64,000 nt of DNA from Synechococcus sp. ATX 2A4 (GTDB taxonomy: Bacteria > Cyanobacteriota > Cyanobacteriia > PCC-6307 > Cyanobiaceae). A program made the translations under genes and the position numbers. The notes under the pieces are model-generated. The model saw only the letters and a list, made by a program, of their open reading frames with translations, was not told the origin of the DNA and searched no databases. How positions within the stretch are numbered: the stretch's first letter is position 1; the number at the start of each line of letters is the position of its first letter. Below, in pieces: positions 8,889 to 17,846 of this stretch. The stretch spans positions 62,001-126,000 of the forward strand of contig NZ_JAGQCV010000006.1 in assembly GCF_024346375.1 (NCBI RefSeq). Reading direction: 5' to 3'.

Positions 8889-11453
8889 TCAATTCAAGCG
8901 AGCTGCTTCCGCCTGCCGCTGGCGCTGTTCGGCCAGGGCCAGGGCCAGCCCTGGATGCCGCTGCAGCTCCGGATCCGCCGCCAGCAGCCCCTGCGCCACG
9001 GCGCGTGCCTGCTCCAGCACGGCGCCATCTTCGGTGAGGCTGGCCAGGGCCAGGTCGGGCAGCCCCGATTGACGCGTGCCGAGCACCTGCCCCGGGCCTC
9101 GCAGTTGCAGGTCCATTTCGGCGATCTCGAAGCCATCGGAGCTGCGCACAAGCACCTCCAGCCGCTGACGGGCGTCGGCAGTGCGGCTGTCGTTGATCAG
9201 CAGGCAGTGGGAGGCGGCGGCGCCGCGGCCCACCCGCCCTCGCAGCTGATGCAGCTGCGCCAGGCCGAAGCGCTCGGCGTGCTCGATCACCATCACGCTC
9301 GCCTCCGGCACATCGACCCCCACCTCCACCACCGTGGTGGCCACCAGCACATCGCAGGCGCCGCTGGCGAAGGCGGTGAGCGCCTCCTGCTTCTCGCCGC
9401 TGGCCATGCGGCCGTGCAGCAGTCCCACCCGCAGCTGCGGGAACACCTCCTCGCTCAGCTGCCGGTGCACCTCCACCGCCGAGCGCAGGTCGAGCTTTTC
9501 GGACTCCTCCACCAGCGGCAGCACCACATAGGCCCGCTGCCCCAGTGCCACCTGCTCGGCGATCAGCCGGTAGGCCTCCTGCCGCTCGCCGCTGCGCAGC
9601 AGCCGGGTGCGGATGGGAGTGCGGCCAGGGGGGAGTTCGTCGATCTGACTCACCTCCAGGTCCCCGTGCACGGAAAGCGCCAGGGTGCGCGGGATCGGGG
9701 TGGCGGTCATCGTGAGCAGATGGGGTTGGACATCCTTCCCGAGCAGCCGGTCGCGCTGCCGCACCCCGAAGCGGTGTTGCTCATCGACCACCACCAGCCC
9801 CAGCCGGGCGAATTGCACCGGATCCTCCAGCAGGGCGTGGGTGCCCACCAGCAGCTGCAGCTGGCCATTGGCCAGATCCTGCAACAGCTCACGGCGCCGC
9901 CGCTGCGGGGTGGAGCCGGTGAGCAGGGCCGCGCGCACATGCAGCTGGGGCAGCCAGGCGCCGAGTTTGCGGGCATGCTGCTCGGCCAGCACCTCGGTGG
10001 GGGCCATCAAGGCCCCCTGGCAACCGGCTTCGATCGCCGTGAGCAGGGCGGCAACGGCCACCACGGTCTTGCCGCTGCCCACATCCCCCTGCACCAGGCG
10101 GGCCATCGGTTGGCCCCGGGCCATGTCGGCGCGGATCTCCGCCAGCACCCGCTGCTGGGCGGCGGTGAGCGGAAAGGGCAGCAGCGCCAGGAAGTTGCCC
10201 ACCAGGCTGCCGGCGCCGGCATTCACCGTGAGCGGCGTGGAGGGGCGGCGGCTCTGCTGCTGGCGGCGTTGCAGCAGCCGCAACTGCAGCAGCAGAAACT
10301 CATCGAACACCAGCCGGTGACGGCTGGCCTGCAGCTGATCCCGGTCGCGGGGATCGTGCAACCCCTGCAGTGCTTCCCCACGGCCCATCAGCGCTTCCCG
10401 CTGCCGCAGGCCGGCCGGCAGGGGATCAGGCCAGCGCACCGCTGCCTCAAGCACGGCGCGCAGAGCCTGCCGCAGCCGCTCGGCGTTCAGGCCTTCGGTG
10501 AGCGCGTAGACCGGCAGCAGCCGGCCGATCCGGTCGGAGCGCAGCGGCGCATCCGGACCCTCCAGCACCTCCATCAGCGGATCCTGGAAGCAGGGGCCAT
10601 AGGGCGAGGTCTTGACCAGGCCGCTGGCCACCACCGTGCAGCCCGGCGGGAACTGGCGCTGCTGGGCCTTCAGCCATCCTGGCGTGCTGAAGCGCTTGCC
10701 GATCAGAAAGCGGCTCACGCGCAGCCGGCCGGTGATGTCCTGGAGCTGCAGCTCCAGGATCGAGAGGTTGGGATTGCGCGGGCTGGCAAAGGCATGGCAG
10801 CGCTTCACCGTGGCCACCACGGTGGCCGTCTCGCCCGCGCGCAGGGCACCGATCCGCGCCAGGTTTGCGTAATCGACGTAGTCGCGCGGGTAGTGGCGCA
10901 CCAGATCACGGGCCAGCAGCAGCCCCATGGCGGCCAGCTGGGTGGCGGTCCTGGCGCCGATGCCCCGGATTGCCCCCAGCGGTGTGTCGGGCTCGATGGC
11001 CGCCTGGCCCCTGCTCATGCCGCTGGTGCGTGCATCGCCGCTGCTGGCACCTCTGCCGCCCGCCGCAGGAGTGGGCGCCTCGCGCCGCGGCAGCCGCGGC
11101 GGCGCCACGGTGGCCGGTGGGTCGAAGGAGCGGCGCAGGGCATGCAGCCGCTCGCGGCACTGGCGCACCAGGGTCTGCCGGCGGGCGGGGCTCATGCGGC
11201 TGTAGCCCTCGAAGCCAGCAGCCAGCTCGGCCAGGGCGCGTTGATCCTCCGGGCGCCGGGTCAGGCTGTCCGGCGGCTGGCCGCAGCTGCGGGCAAGAAA
11301 GGTGCTGAAGCGCTCCTGACGGCCCTGCAGGTCGCTGAAACCGCGTTCCGCCTCCACTCTCAGGGCCTGTTGCAGGGTGGCCAGCCAATCGCCCGCTGGC
11401 GAGCCCGGGGTCAGGGTTGAACCGGACCCGCCGTCCGACTGTCCTGCAACCAC
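8889..11453 (-). CDS. recG: ATP-dependent DNA helicase RecG
   Basis: Branch-migrating helicase that remodels stalled forks and Holliday junctions. The wedge/OB part is preceded by a helix-hairpin-like IRGIGARTATQLAAMGL; then come Walker A GDVGSGKTVVA, DEQHRFG (motif II), TMTATPIPRTLAL (motif III), and QLRGRVGRG (motif VI). An N-terminal extension of about 145 residues before GMSRGQAAIEPD resembles that of other cyanobacterial RecG proteins. No ATG begins it; the GTG at 11451-11453 is the best start and overlaps the upstream gene by 43 bases. The ATG at 11018 would give a short form lacking the extension. Confidence 0.93.
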   Translation of the reverse strand: MVAGQSDGGSGSTLTPGSPAGDWLATLQQALRVEAERGFSDLQGRQERFSTFLARSCGQPPDSLTRRPEDQRALAELAAGFEGYSRMSPARRQTLVRQCRERLHALRRSFDPPATVAPPRLPRREAPTPAAGGRGASSGDARTSGMSRGQAAIEPDTPLGAIRGIGARTATQLAAMGLLLARDLVRHYPRDYVDYANLARIGALRAGETATVVATVKRCHAFASPRNPNLSILELQLQDITGRLRVSRFLIGKRFSTPGWLKAQQRQFPPGCTVVASGLVKTSPYGPCFQDPLMEVLEGPDAPLRSDRIGRLLPVYALTEGLNAERLRQALRAVLEAAVRWPDPLPAGLRQREALMGRGEALQGLHDPRDRDQLQASRHRLVFDEFLLLQLRLLQRRQQQSRRPSTPLTVNAGAGSLVGNFLALLPFPLTAAQQRVLAEIRADMARGQPMARLVQGDVGSGKTVVAVAALLTAIEAGCQGALMAPTEVLAEQHARKLGAWLPQLHVRAALLTGSTPQRRRRELLQDLANGQLQLLVGTHALLEDPVQFARLGLVVVDEQHRFGVRQRDRLLGKDVQPHLLTMTATPIPRTLALSVHGDLEVSQIDELPPGRTPIRTRLLRSGERQEAYRLIAEQVALGQRAYVVLPLVEESEKLDLRSAVEVHRQLSEEVFPQLRVGLLHGRMASGEKQEALTAFASGACDVLVATTVVEVGVDVPEASVMVIEHAERFGLAQLHQLRGRVGRGAAASHCLLINDSRTADARQRLEVLVRSSDGFEIAEMDLQLRGPGQVLGTRQSGLPDLALASLTEDGAVLEQARAVAQGLLAADPELQRHPGLALALAEQRQRQAEAARLN

Positions 11454-13000
11454 TGTTGCTCCGCCTCCAGGGCGAGGGTGCGCCGTTGCCAGTGTCGGTA
11501 GTTCCGGGCCACAGTGCGAAGTTCGCTGCGCCGCTCTTCCAGCCGGCGCCGGCAGGTGCGCAGCCGCGGCTGCTCCACCTCCAGATCGGGGCTGCGCAGC
11601 AGCAGGCCGAGCGCCTCGACCGGCGCTGCCAGGCCATCGGGGCCGAAAGGCAACGACAGACGCAGCAGATTGGCGGGAGCCGGCAGCGCTTCGATCTGCC
11701 CGCGCAGCACCGCATCCAGCAGGCTCGCCGGCAACAGGCTGCGCGTGAGGCCCAGGTGCAGCAGTTCGAGGTTGATCGCGTGCGAGAGATTGCGCAACCG
11801 GCGCTGAAGGGCGAGGTCGAAGGCCCCCCACCAGTGCAGCAGCTCCAGCGGCTGGCGCGGCAACAGGTATGGCGGGTCGTCGCTGTCGCCGCCGCCGCCG
11901 GTCGGCGCGCCGGGCTCCTGGTCGGCGTCAGTGTCCGCCTCGCCGTCGTCATCAAGGCTGTCGTCATCTAGGCCGTGATCGTCGCCATCTCCGCCGCCGC
12001 GGTTGTCGCCGATGTCGGTGTCGTCGCCGATGTCGTTGTCATCGCCGTCGCCGTCCCTGGCCGGCGACGGCAGACGCCCCATCGCCTCGCTGGCCATCGC
12101 GAACAGCGCTTGCAACATCTGGGCGGGCTCCCCGCCAGAGTCGAAACCACTATCGGCCTCGGCGCCGGCATGATCTGAGGGGCTGCCGCTTCCGTGGCTG
12201 CCGCCCAAGCGGTTCCTCTGGCGGCGGTGGCGGCGGCTGTCGTCGTCTATGGCGCCTTGACCTGACTGGCGATCCTCCGGCTCGTGATCACCCGGCTCGC
12301 GATCATCTGCCTTGCGATCATCTGTCTTTCGGTCATCTGTCCCGTCGTCGTCGGTTTCGTCGCCGTCCGGGTCGTCGTCCAGGTCGTTGTCTGCGTTGTC
12401 GTCGTACGTCGTTGCGCGGCCGCCTTCTTCATCACTGCCGCTGGTGAGCGCGGCCAGGCTGGACAGGCCGCTCAGGCCCGGCAGGCCGGCGGCAAACAGA
12501 TCGGCACTGAGTGGCAGATCCATGCCCAGCTGAACGGAGCCGCGGGGGAGTCCCGTCGCCAGGCCGGAGCCTGAGGCAGCGCCGATTGGCTCAGACGCGT
12601 CATCGTCGTCGCCGGTGGCTTCCCCGGCAGCGGCCGCCATGGCGGCCAGCAAGCGCTTCTGCTCCCGCCGCCGCAGACGCTGCTGTTCGGAGCGCACCTG
12701 GCGCGCCAGCACGATCAGCTGCTCCACCGTGAGCAGAGCGCTGCAACGCTGCACCAGTTGCTGCAGGCGCCGCTGCAATTCAAGCCGCTCGGCAGTGTCG
12801 AGCGCCATGTAGCGCGCTGGCACCACCTGGGTGGCGAGGTGAAAGGAGGCCTGCTGGACAGCCTGCGGCAGGCCGGCCCTCAGCACCTGGAGGTAGAGGG
12901 CCAGATCGCGGTAGAGAGCCGGATTGCTCTGCTCCAGGCGCTGATGCAGCTGGTGCAGGTGGGTCTGGGCTTCTGTCAGGGCCGTGGCGCTGAATTCCAA
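11411..13000 (-). CDS. Unknown protein: helical ends joined by a long Asp-rich spacer
   Basis: 529 residues in three parts. Residues 1-125 are predicted helical, ending in a basic stretch (RRREQKRLL). Residues 189-376 are low complexity with many Asp, broken by a basic island (SRRHRRQRNR, near 256-264) and an amphipathic stretch QMLQALFAMASEAM (294-307). Residues 377-515 are again ordered (PYLLPRQPLELLHWWGAFDL onward) and end in a basic helix. No catalytic motif, signal peptide or membrane segment is seen. The ordered ends suggest a scaffold or an RNA/DNA-associated protein, but I cannot assign a function. It lies between tsf and recG on the same strand. Confidence 0.75.
   Translation of the reverse strand: MEFSATALTEAQTHLHQLHQRLEQSNPALYRDLALYLQVLRAGLPQAVQQASFHLATQVVPARYMALDTAERLELQRRLQQLVQRCSALLTVEQLIVLARQVRSEQQRLRRREQKRLLAAMAAAAGEATGDDDDASEPIGAASGSGLATGLPRGSVQLGMDLPLSADLFAAGLPGLSGLSSLAALTSGSDEEGGRATTYDDNADNDLDDDPDGDETDDDGTDDRKTDDRKADDREPGDHEPEDRQSGQGAIDDDSRRHRRQRNRLGGSHGSGSPSDHAGAEADSGFDSGGEPAQMLQALFAMASEAMGRLPSPARDGDGDDNDIGDDTDIGDNRGGGDGDDHGLDDDSLDDDGEADTDADQEPGAPTGGGGDSDDPPYLLPRQPLELLHWWGAFDLALQRRLRNLSHAINLELLHLGLTRSLLPASLLDAVLRGQIEALPAPANLLRLSLPFGPDGLAAPVEALGLLLRSPDLEVEQPRLRTCRRRLEERRSELRTVARNYRHWQRRTLALEAEQQWLQDSRTAGPVQP
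12266..12340 (-). repeat. Five degenerate 15-bp tandem repeats in the Asp-rich coding spacer
   Basis: Five consecutive 15-base units (beginning 12266, 12281, 12296, 12311 and 12326) share a core like CGATCATCTG on the plus strand. On the coding strand they give a pentapeptide series TDDRK, TDDRK, ADDRE, PGDHE, PEDRQ. They fall in frame, so the repeat changes length without shifting the frame. Confidence 0.8.
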
Positions 13001-13007
13001 GGCTGAC

Positions 13008-13037
13008 GCTCCACGGAGGGGGGGACTCCGGTGGAGC
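13008..13037 (-). terminator. Hairpin just after the tsf stop
   Basis: GCTCCAC-GGAG and CTCCGGTGGAGC pair with a single bulge around a G-rich loop, starting four bases past the tsf stop. There is no T tract. It probably separates the rpsB-tsf unit from the Asp-rich protein gene downstream. Confidence 0.5.
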
Positions 13038-13040
13038 CGT

Positions 13041-13703
13041 TCAAGCGCTTTGACCGCTCATGGCCGCCACTTCGGCAGCGAAATCGCTGGCTTCCACCTG
13101 GATGCCTTCGCCAAGGGTGTAGCGGGTGAAGCGCCGCACCTGGATGTTTTCACCGACCTGACCGGCCACCTGCTTCACCAGTTCGGCCAGGGTGATCGCG
13201 CTGTCCTTGATGAAGGGCTGCTCCAGCAGGGCGAGCTCCTTGAGCCGCTTGCCGATGCGCCCCTCGACGATCTTTTCCTTCATCTTGTCGGGCTTGCCGG
13301 CCAGATCGTCGCGGCCCATTTCGATGCTTTTCTCGCGCTCGACGATCTCCTTGGGGATTTCCTCAGTGCTGACGTATTCAGCGTTCGGGCAGGCCGCGAT
13401 CTGCATCGCCACATTGCGCAGCAGCTCCTGGAACACATCGCCGCGGGCGACGAAGTCGGTTTCGCAGTTGAGTTCAAGGAGCACACCGACGCGAGCGCCG
13501 GTGTGGATGTAGCTGCCGATCGATCCTTCCGCTGCCGTACGCCCAGCCTTTTTCTCAGCGGTGGCAATGCCCTTCTGGCGCAGCCATTCGGCGGCCTTGG
13601 TCATGTCACCGGCGTTTTCGGCCAGCGCCTTCTTGCAGTTCATCATCCCTGCGCCGGTTTTTTCGCGCAGTTCCTTGACGAGCTTTGCTGAAATCTCAGC
13701 CAT
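13041..13703 (-). CDS. tsf: Elongation factor Ts
   Basis: Nucleotide exchange factor for EF-Tu. The N-terminal UBA-like domain [20 protein letters not shown] and the signature [21 protein letters not shown] are textbook. The body has only one long EF-Ts domain repeat ([15 protein letters not shown]), giving 220 residues, the short form usual in cyanobacteria. It lies 62 bases downstream of rpsB, the conserved bacterial order, and is probably cotranscribed with it; a hairpin in the intergenic stretch may tune the ratio. Confidence 0.98.
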   Translation of the reverse strand: MAEISAKLVKELREKTGAGMMNCKKALAENAGDMTKAAEWLRQKGIATAEKKAGRTAAEGSIGSYIHTGARVGVLLELNCETDFVARGDVFQELLRNVAMQIAACPNAEYVSTEEIPKEIVEREKSIEMGRDDLAGKPDKMKEKIVEGRIGKRLKELALLEQPFIKDSAITLAELVKQVAGQVGENIQVRRFTRYTLGEGIQVEASDFAAEVAAMSGQSA

Positions 13704-13741
13704 GACAGAAACGGAGAGGGGAAAGGGAGAGGACGTGGAGA

Positions 13742-13771
13742 GGCTGAGGCAGGCGGAGGAGGGCCTCAGCC
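13742..13771 (-). promoter_or_regulatory. Hairpin covering the rpsB stop codon, before tsf
   Basis: GGCTGAGGC (13742-13750) and GCCTCAGCC (13763-13771) are perfect inverted 9-mers with a 12-base loop. One arm includes the rpsB stop codon. It could be an attenuator or an mRNA processing/stability element between two genes needed in different amounts. Confidence 0.5.
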
Positions 13772-14479
13772 CTCGTCATCATCGCGGGGTTCCTGGGCAC
13801 CATGGCGACCTTCGTTGATCGCATCGGCCAGACGGCCCAGCACCAGCTGCACGGAACGCACGGCGTCGTCGTTGCAGGGGATCGGCACATCGGCCAGATC
13901 CGGGTCGCAGTTGGTATCAAGCATCGACACCAGGGGGATGTCGAGTTTGCGGCACTCAAGAACGGCGTTGGTTTCGCGGCGCTGATCCACCAGCACCACC
14001 ACATCCGGCAGGCGGCGCATGTTCTTCAGACCACCCAGATACTTCTGCAGCCGTTCCAGTTCGCGGCGCAGTACGGCGGCTTCCTTCTTGGGCCGCATGG
14101 CGATGGCGCCGGAGGATTCCATCCGCTCGAGATCCTTGAGGCGATCGATGCGGGCGCGCATCGTGCTCCAGTTGGTGAGCATGCCGCCCAGCCAGCGCTG
14201 GTTCACGTAGGCGGCGCCGCAGCGGGCAGCCTCCAGGGCAATCACTTCTGAGGCCTGTTTCTTGGTGCCCACGAACAGGAACCGCTTGCCGGCGCGTGAG
14301 GCGCTGCGGGTCCACTTGTAGGCGTTGTTCATGCAGACGGCGGTCTGCACGAGATCGATGATGTGGACTCCGTTGCGCGCGCAATAGATGTAGCGCGACA
14401 TCTTGGGATTCCAGCGGCGGGTTTGGTGCCCGAAGTGGGCACCCGCCTCCATCATTTCGGAGAGGGTTACGACAGCCAT
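13766..14479 (-). CDS. rpsB: 30S ribosomal protein S2
   Basis: Small subunit protein S2. [40 protein letters not shown], the [12 protein letters not shown] block and [20 protein letters not shown] are all conserved. The start is set at the ATG at 14477-14479, because ten extra codons further upstream do not match the family. At 237 residues it is normal. The 143-base stretch upstream holds a small GGCTC/GAGCC hairpin and a GGGGAnTCCCC palindrome near the end of the glycosyltransferase gene, and must contain its promoter. Confidence 0.98.
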   Translation of the reverse strand: MAVVTLSEMMEAGAHFGHQTRRWNPKMSRYIYCARNGVHIIDLVQTAVCMNNAYKWTRSASRAGKRFLFVGTKKQASEVIALEAARCGAAYVNQRWLGGMLTNWSTMRARIDRLKDLERMESSGAIAMRPKKEAAVLRRELERLQKYLGGLKNMRRLPDVVVLVDQRRETNAVLECRKLDIPLVSMLDTNCDPDLADVPIPCNDDAVRSVQLVLGRLADAINEGRHGAQEPRDDDEG

Positions 14480-14622
14480 GGGTTGAGAGGGTTTCGGGTT
14501 CGCCTCCACCTGCCTGGGTTCAGCACGAAGCGGCTCAAGGAAGAGCCACCGTTAACCGTGTGAACACCCGAAACGGACAGGTGTGCGGTTTGTGGGGACT
14601 CCCCAAATTACCAAATGGCCCT

Positions 14623-15555
14623 TCAGCGCAGCCCGGCGGCTTTTGCTTCGCGGTAGAGGGCCCGCACGCCGAGCCGGTTGAGCGGCAGCCGCAGCAGCTC
14701 CATCGCCAGCCCCGGTTGGCCGCGGCGGATCAACCAGGCCAGCAGGGGGCGCAGCGTGCGTTCGTTCACCAGCCCGCCGAGGGTGAGCAGCTCCCACAGC
14801 AGCCGATGCAGCCAGGTGAACTGAATGATGAAGCGCACTCTGAGGGTGGGGTGCTTCCGGTAGAACACCAGGCCCATGCGGGCCCGTTCCTGCTCGATGC
14901 GCACCAGATCCGGCAGTTGCTCCAGGCGCAGGGCGGGATGCCAGTGATATCCCGCGGCGGCCGGACAGCGCACCAACTCCACCCCCAGCTGCCGCAGCCG
15001 TTCGCCCAGCTCCAGGTCTTCCCAGCCATAGAGCCGGAAGCCGGTGTCGAACAGGCCGGCCTGCTCCAGCAGCGCCCGGTCAATCGCCACGTTGCCGGTG
15101 GCGAAGTAAGCCCAGGAGAGATCGCTGAGCTTGTGCGGTTCGCTGCGCGGGTCGTCGAAGTTGGAGGTGTTGATCACCGCGCCGTAGGTGAAGCAGCGGC
15201 GATGGCCGTGCCGCTCCCAGTAGCCGACCAGCGCCTCGGCATGGGCCAGCAGGAAGCCGTCATTCACCACCAGATCGCTGTCGATGAACACGATCACATC
15301 GCCGCGGGCATGGGCCACGCCGCGGTTGCGCCCTTCCGCTGGACCGCCATGGTCCTGTTCCACCAGCCGCACGTGGGGGAAGCGGCCGGCCTCCTGGCGC
15401 AGCCAGGCGGGGGTGTCATCGGTGGAGCCGTCATCGACCACCACCACTTCGTAGGCCTCGATCGGGGCTCCGAGCCGTTGCTGCTCCAGGGCGGTGAGTG
15501 CCTTCTCGAGGATGGCCCGGCGGTTGTAGGTGGGAATGACGACGCTGAGGAACAT
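14623..15555 (-). CDS. Family 2 glycosyltransferase with galactosyltransferase-like C-terminal region
   Basis: Begins MFLSVVIPTYNRRAILEKAL, the nucleotide-sugar binding start of GT-A fold GT2 enzymes, with VVVDDGSTDDTPAW and the metal-binding FIDSDLVVNDG. GWEDLELGERLRQLG matches the acidic WEDxEL motif of the galactosyltransferase C-terminal family (Glyco_tran_7C). The ATG at 15553-15555 is preferred over an upstream one because the fold starts immediately. It is probably a cell-surface polysaccharide enzyme; donor and acceptor cannot be told. No other sugar genes are adjacent. Confidence 0.85.
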   Translation of the reverse strand: MFLSVVIPTYNRRAILEKALTALEQQRLGAPIEAYEVVVVDDGSTDDTPAWLRQEAGRFPHVRLVEQDHGGPAEGRNRGVAHARGDVIVFIDSDLVVNDGFLLAHAEALVGYWERHGHRRCFTYGAVINTSNFDDPRSEPHKLSDLSWAYFATGNVAIDRALLEQAGLFDTGFRLYGWEDLELGERLRQLGVELVRCPAAAGYHWHPALRLEQLPDLVRIEQERARMGLVFYRKHPTLRVRFIIQFTWLHRLLWELLTLGGLVNERTLRPLLAWLIRRGQPGLAMELLRLPLNRLGVRALYREAKAAGLR

Positions 15556-15613
15556 GCGCCTGAACAGAAGGGGGGGGAGGGACGGGGCCGGATGGATGGG
15601 CGGATCGAGAGGC

Positions 15614-15640
15614 AAAAAAAGGGACCCCTCAGGATCCCTT
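15614..15640 (-). terminator. Rho-independent terminator after the tiny basic protein gene
   Basis: Read on the minus strand, AAGGGATCC pairs with GGGTCCCTT (one G-T wobble) around a TGAG loop and runs into a seven-base T tract. It begins 30 bases past the stop of the 51-residue gene and is the clearest intrinsic terminator in the window. Confidence 0.85.
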
Positions 15641-15670
15641 TCAGCTGATCAAAGGGGGTGTCGCGACGGA

Positions 15671-15826
15671 TCAGTCGGCGGCGCCACCGTTGTTGGCGGT
15701 GCCGGTGACGCCATTGCCAGCCCCTTCACCGCGACCGTCGTTGCGGAGCTTGCGCTTCTTGAACTTGCGGGCATAGGAGCGGTTACGTTCCTGCTTTTCT
15801 TTTTTGAGGTTCCGGCGCTTCGCCAT
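15671..15826 (-). CDS. Tiny basic conserved-looking protein, 51 residues
   Basis: Begins MAKRRNLKKEKQERNRSYAR and continues with KFKKRKLRNDGRGEG, then a neutral Gly/Asn/Ala tail. The first half is strongly basic and looks like a nucleic-acid or ribosome-binding peptide. It has its own ATG, a stop, and a strong terminator downstream, so it is probably a real gene although very short. I do not recognise a named family. It lies between devA and the glycosyltransferase on the same strand; a TAGAGT box about 25 bases before the start could be its -10. Confidence 0.8.
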   Translation of the reverse strand: MAKRRNLKKEKQERNRSYARKFKKRKLRNDGRGEGAGNGVTGTANNGGAAD

Positions 15827-15902
15827 GGACGACCTGGGTACGGGAGATCGTTCACTCTAGCCAATGGGTTCGGAGCAACTTCAGTGCGAGCGGCCTGCAC
15901 CG

Positions 15903-16640
15903 TCAGCGCACCGCCCCGGCGATCGCCAGCGGTGCAGACGACAGGCGGCCGTCTTCCATCTTCACGAGCCGGTCGGCCACATCAAGGATGCGCGGATCGT
16001 GGGTGACCATCAAGACAGCGCACTGCTGTTCGCGTGCCAGCCGCTTGAGCAGTTCCACCACCTCGCGGCCGCTCTGGCTGTCGAGGGCGGCGGTGGGTTC
16101 ATCCGCCAGCAGCAGGCGCGGATGGGTGGCCAGGGCCCGGGCGATCGCCACCCGCTGCTTCTGACCACCCGAGAGGTCGTGGGGCAACTTGCCCAGGTGA
16201 TCGCCGAGCCCCACGGCGCGCAGCCACTCGCGGGCCTGGTCGCGGCGGGCGCGGTAGCCCAGCTCCGGCAGCAGATCCGCTCCCATCTGCACGTTCTGTT
16301 CCGCTGTGAGGCAACGCAGCAGGTTGTGGCCCTGGAAAATCATGCCGATGTGGCGCCGCAGCCGCTGCCGCTCGCCGCGGCCACTGTGCTCCAGCGCCTG
16401 GCCCAGCACGCGCACCTGGCCCTCCTGCACCTGGCGCAGCGCCCCCACCAGCGTGAGCAGTGTGGTTTTGCCGCAGCCCGACGGGCCGGTGAGCAGCACC
16501 ACCTCGCCCGCATCGATGCGCAGATCCACGTTCTGAATCACCTGCCGGCGCATGGTCCCCTTGCCATAGGAGTGGCTGAGGCCGTTGATCTCCACCATGG
16601 CGGTGGCGGTTTCGGCGCTGGTGGTGGGGGACATCGGCAC
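15903..16640 (-). CDS. devA: ABC exporter ATPase, DevA type
   Basis: ATP-binding subunit of a DevBCA/MacAB-like exporter. Walker A is GPSGCGKTTLL, the signature is LSGGQKQRVAIARAL, Walker B is LLLADEPTAALD and the H-loop is MVTHD. The size, 245 residues, is right for the LolD/DevA family. It is last in the run pcyA-devB-devC-devA, with five bases between devC and devA. DevBCA systems export glycolipids in heterocyst formers; in a unicellular organism the substrate is unknown, with lipid or siderophore-like export being the usual guesses. Confidence 0.9.
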   Translation of the reverse strand: MPMSPTTSAETATAMVEINGLSHSYGKGTMRRQVIQNVDLRIDAGEVVLLTGPSGCGKTTLLTLVGALRQVQEGQVRVLGQALEHSGRGERQRLRRHIGMIFQGHNLLRCLTAEQNVQMGADLLPELGYRARRDQAREWLRAVGLGDHLGKLPHDLSGGQKQRVAIARALATHPRLLLADEPTAALDSQSGREVVELLKRLAREQQCAVLMVTHDPRILDVADRLVKMEDGRLSSAPLAIAGAVR

Positions 16641-16645
16641 AGGGC

Positions 16646-17830
16646 TCAGAAGATTTCAGCCGGATCGGCATCGCCGAGCTTGCGCATGGCCAGGGCGGCA
16701 GAGCCCATGCACATCACCAGGATCAGGCCAAAGATCAGCAGCGAGCGACTGGCTTCCATCCCCACCGGCAGCCGGGTGGCGGAACGGACCAGGTGATAGA
16801 GGCCAGCGCCGGCGGCGTAGGCCGGCACGTAGCCGAGCACGGCCAGCAGGATGCCTTCCCGGGCCACCACCCCCAGCAGGGTCACAAGTGGGTAGCCCAT
16901 CGCCATCAAGGTGGCGTACTCGGGCAGGTGGTCGCTGACATCGCTGTAGAGGATCTGATAAACGATCACGCAGCCCACCACAAAGCCCATGGCGGCACCG
17001 AGCGAAAAGATGAAGCCGATTGCGGTGCTGCTGCGCCAGTAGTCCTTCTCGGCTTCCTCGAACTCCTGCTTGGTGAACACGGTCACGTCGGCGGGCAGCC
17101 GCTCGCGCAGCCGCTGCTGCACCTCGAGCGGGGAGGCCCCCGGCCGCAGCCGGATCAGGCCCAGCTCAATCGCCCCTGAGGGGGTATTGGGCTTGAGTCG
17201 CAGCAGGGTTTCGGTGCTGGTGATCAGGTTGCCGTCGGCGCCGAAGGAGGGGCCCAGGGCCACCAGCCCCACCACCCGCACCCGTTTGCCATCCACCTCG
17301 GTTTCCACCGTTTTTCCCTCGCGGAACCACTCACCGACCGGCCCGAATTCGGGCCGGGAAGCCTCATCGAACAGCACCCTGTCGCTCTGGGTGAGCAGCT
17401 TCGCCTTGGCCGCCAGGCCCGGGTCGGTGAACAGGGGGTCGTTGGGCTCGAAGCCGAGCGCCAGGATCTGGCGGGTGGCGAGCGTTGCAGGGTTGCGCCA
17501 CAGCAGGAAGCTCCAGTGCACCGGGGTGATGCCCTGCACCGCCGGATCGCCGAGGGCCTGCACGAGGCGGCGGCGCGGAAAGCTCGACATGCTGATCGAG
17601 CTCATCGTGCGCGGGCTCATCAGCACAAGGTCGGCGTCGAACAGCCGGTGGATCGTGATGCTGGCGTCGAACAGGCCATCGCGGAAGCCCAGCTGCATGA
17701 ACATCAAGATGCCCGCGAAGCTGATGCCCGCCAGTGCCACCAGCAGCCGCATCGGCTGACGGGTCAGCAGCAGCCAGGCCAGGGGAATGCGCCGGGCAGC
17801 CCAGAGATCCCCGAGCAGGGGAATGCGCAT
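16646..17830 (-). CDS. devC: ABC exporter permease, DevC type
   Basis: Permease with a FtsX/MacB-type arrangement: one membrane segment near the N-terminus (LVALAGISFAGILMFMQLGF), a large extracytoplasmic region with DASITIHRLFDADLVLMSPR, and three membrane segments in the last 130 residues. MRIPLLGDLWAARRIPLAWL is the typical DevC N-terminus, so the ATG at 17828-17830 is chosen over a longer frame. It sits 16 bases after devB. Confidence 0.9.
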   Translation of the reverse strand: MRIPLLGDLWAARRIPLAWLLLTRQPMRLLVALAGISFAGILMFMQLGFRDGLFDASITIHRLFDADLVLMSPRTMSSISMSSFPRRRLVQALGDPAVQGITPVHWSFLLWRNPATLATRQILALGFEPNDPLFTDPGLAAKAKLLTQSDRVLFDEASRPEFGPVGEWFREGKTVETEVDGKRVRVVGLVALGPSFGADGNLITSTETLLRLKPNTPSGAIELGLIRLRPGASPLEVQQRLRERLPADVTVFTKQEFEEAEKDYWRSSTAIGFIFSLGAAMGFVVGCVIVYQILYSDVSDHLPEYATLMAMGYPLVTLLGVVAREGILLAVLGYVPAYAAGAGLYHLVRSATRLPVGMEASRSLLIFGLILVMCMGSAALAMRKLGDADPAEIF

Positions 17831-17846
17831 CACGGCAGGCTCCGGC

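Noticed and set aside
8829-11420. Long open frame of 863 codons on the plus strand opposite recG
   Set aside because: Translation is His/Gln/Leu/Ala-rich with no domain; it mirrors recG codons in GC-rich DNA, and recG motifs are unambiguous on the other strand.
12266-12340. Period-15 repeats as a possible CRISPR array
   Set aside because: There are no spacers of unique sequence; the units are contiguous, in frame, and encode pentapeptides.
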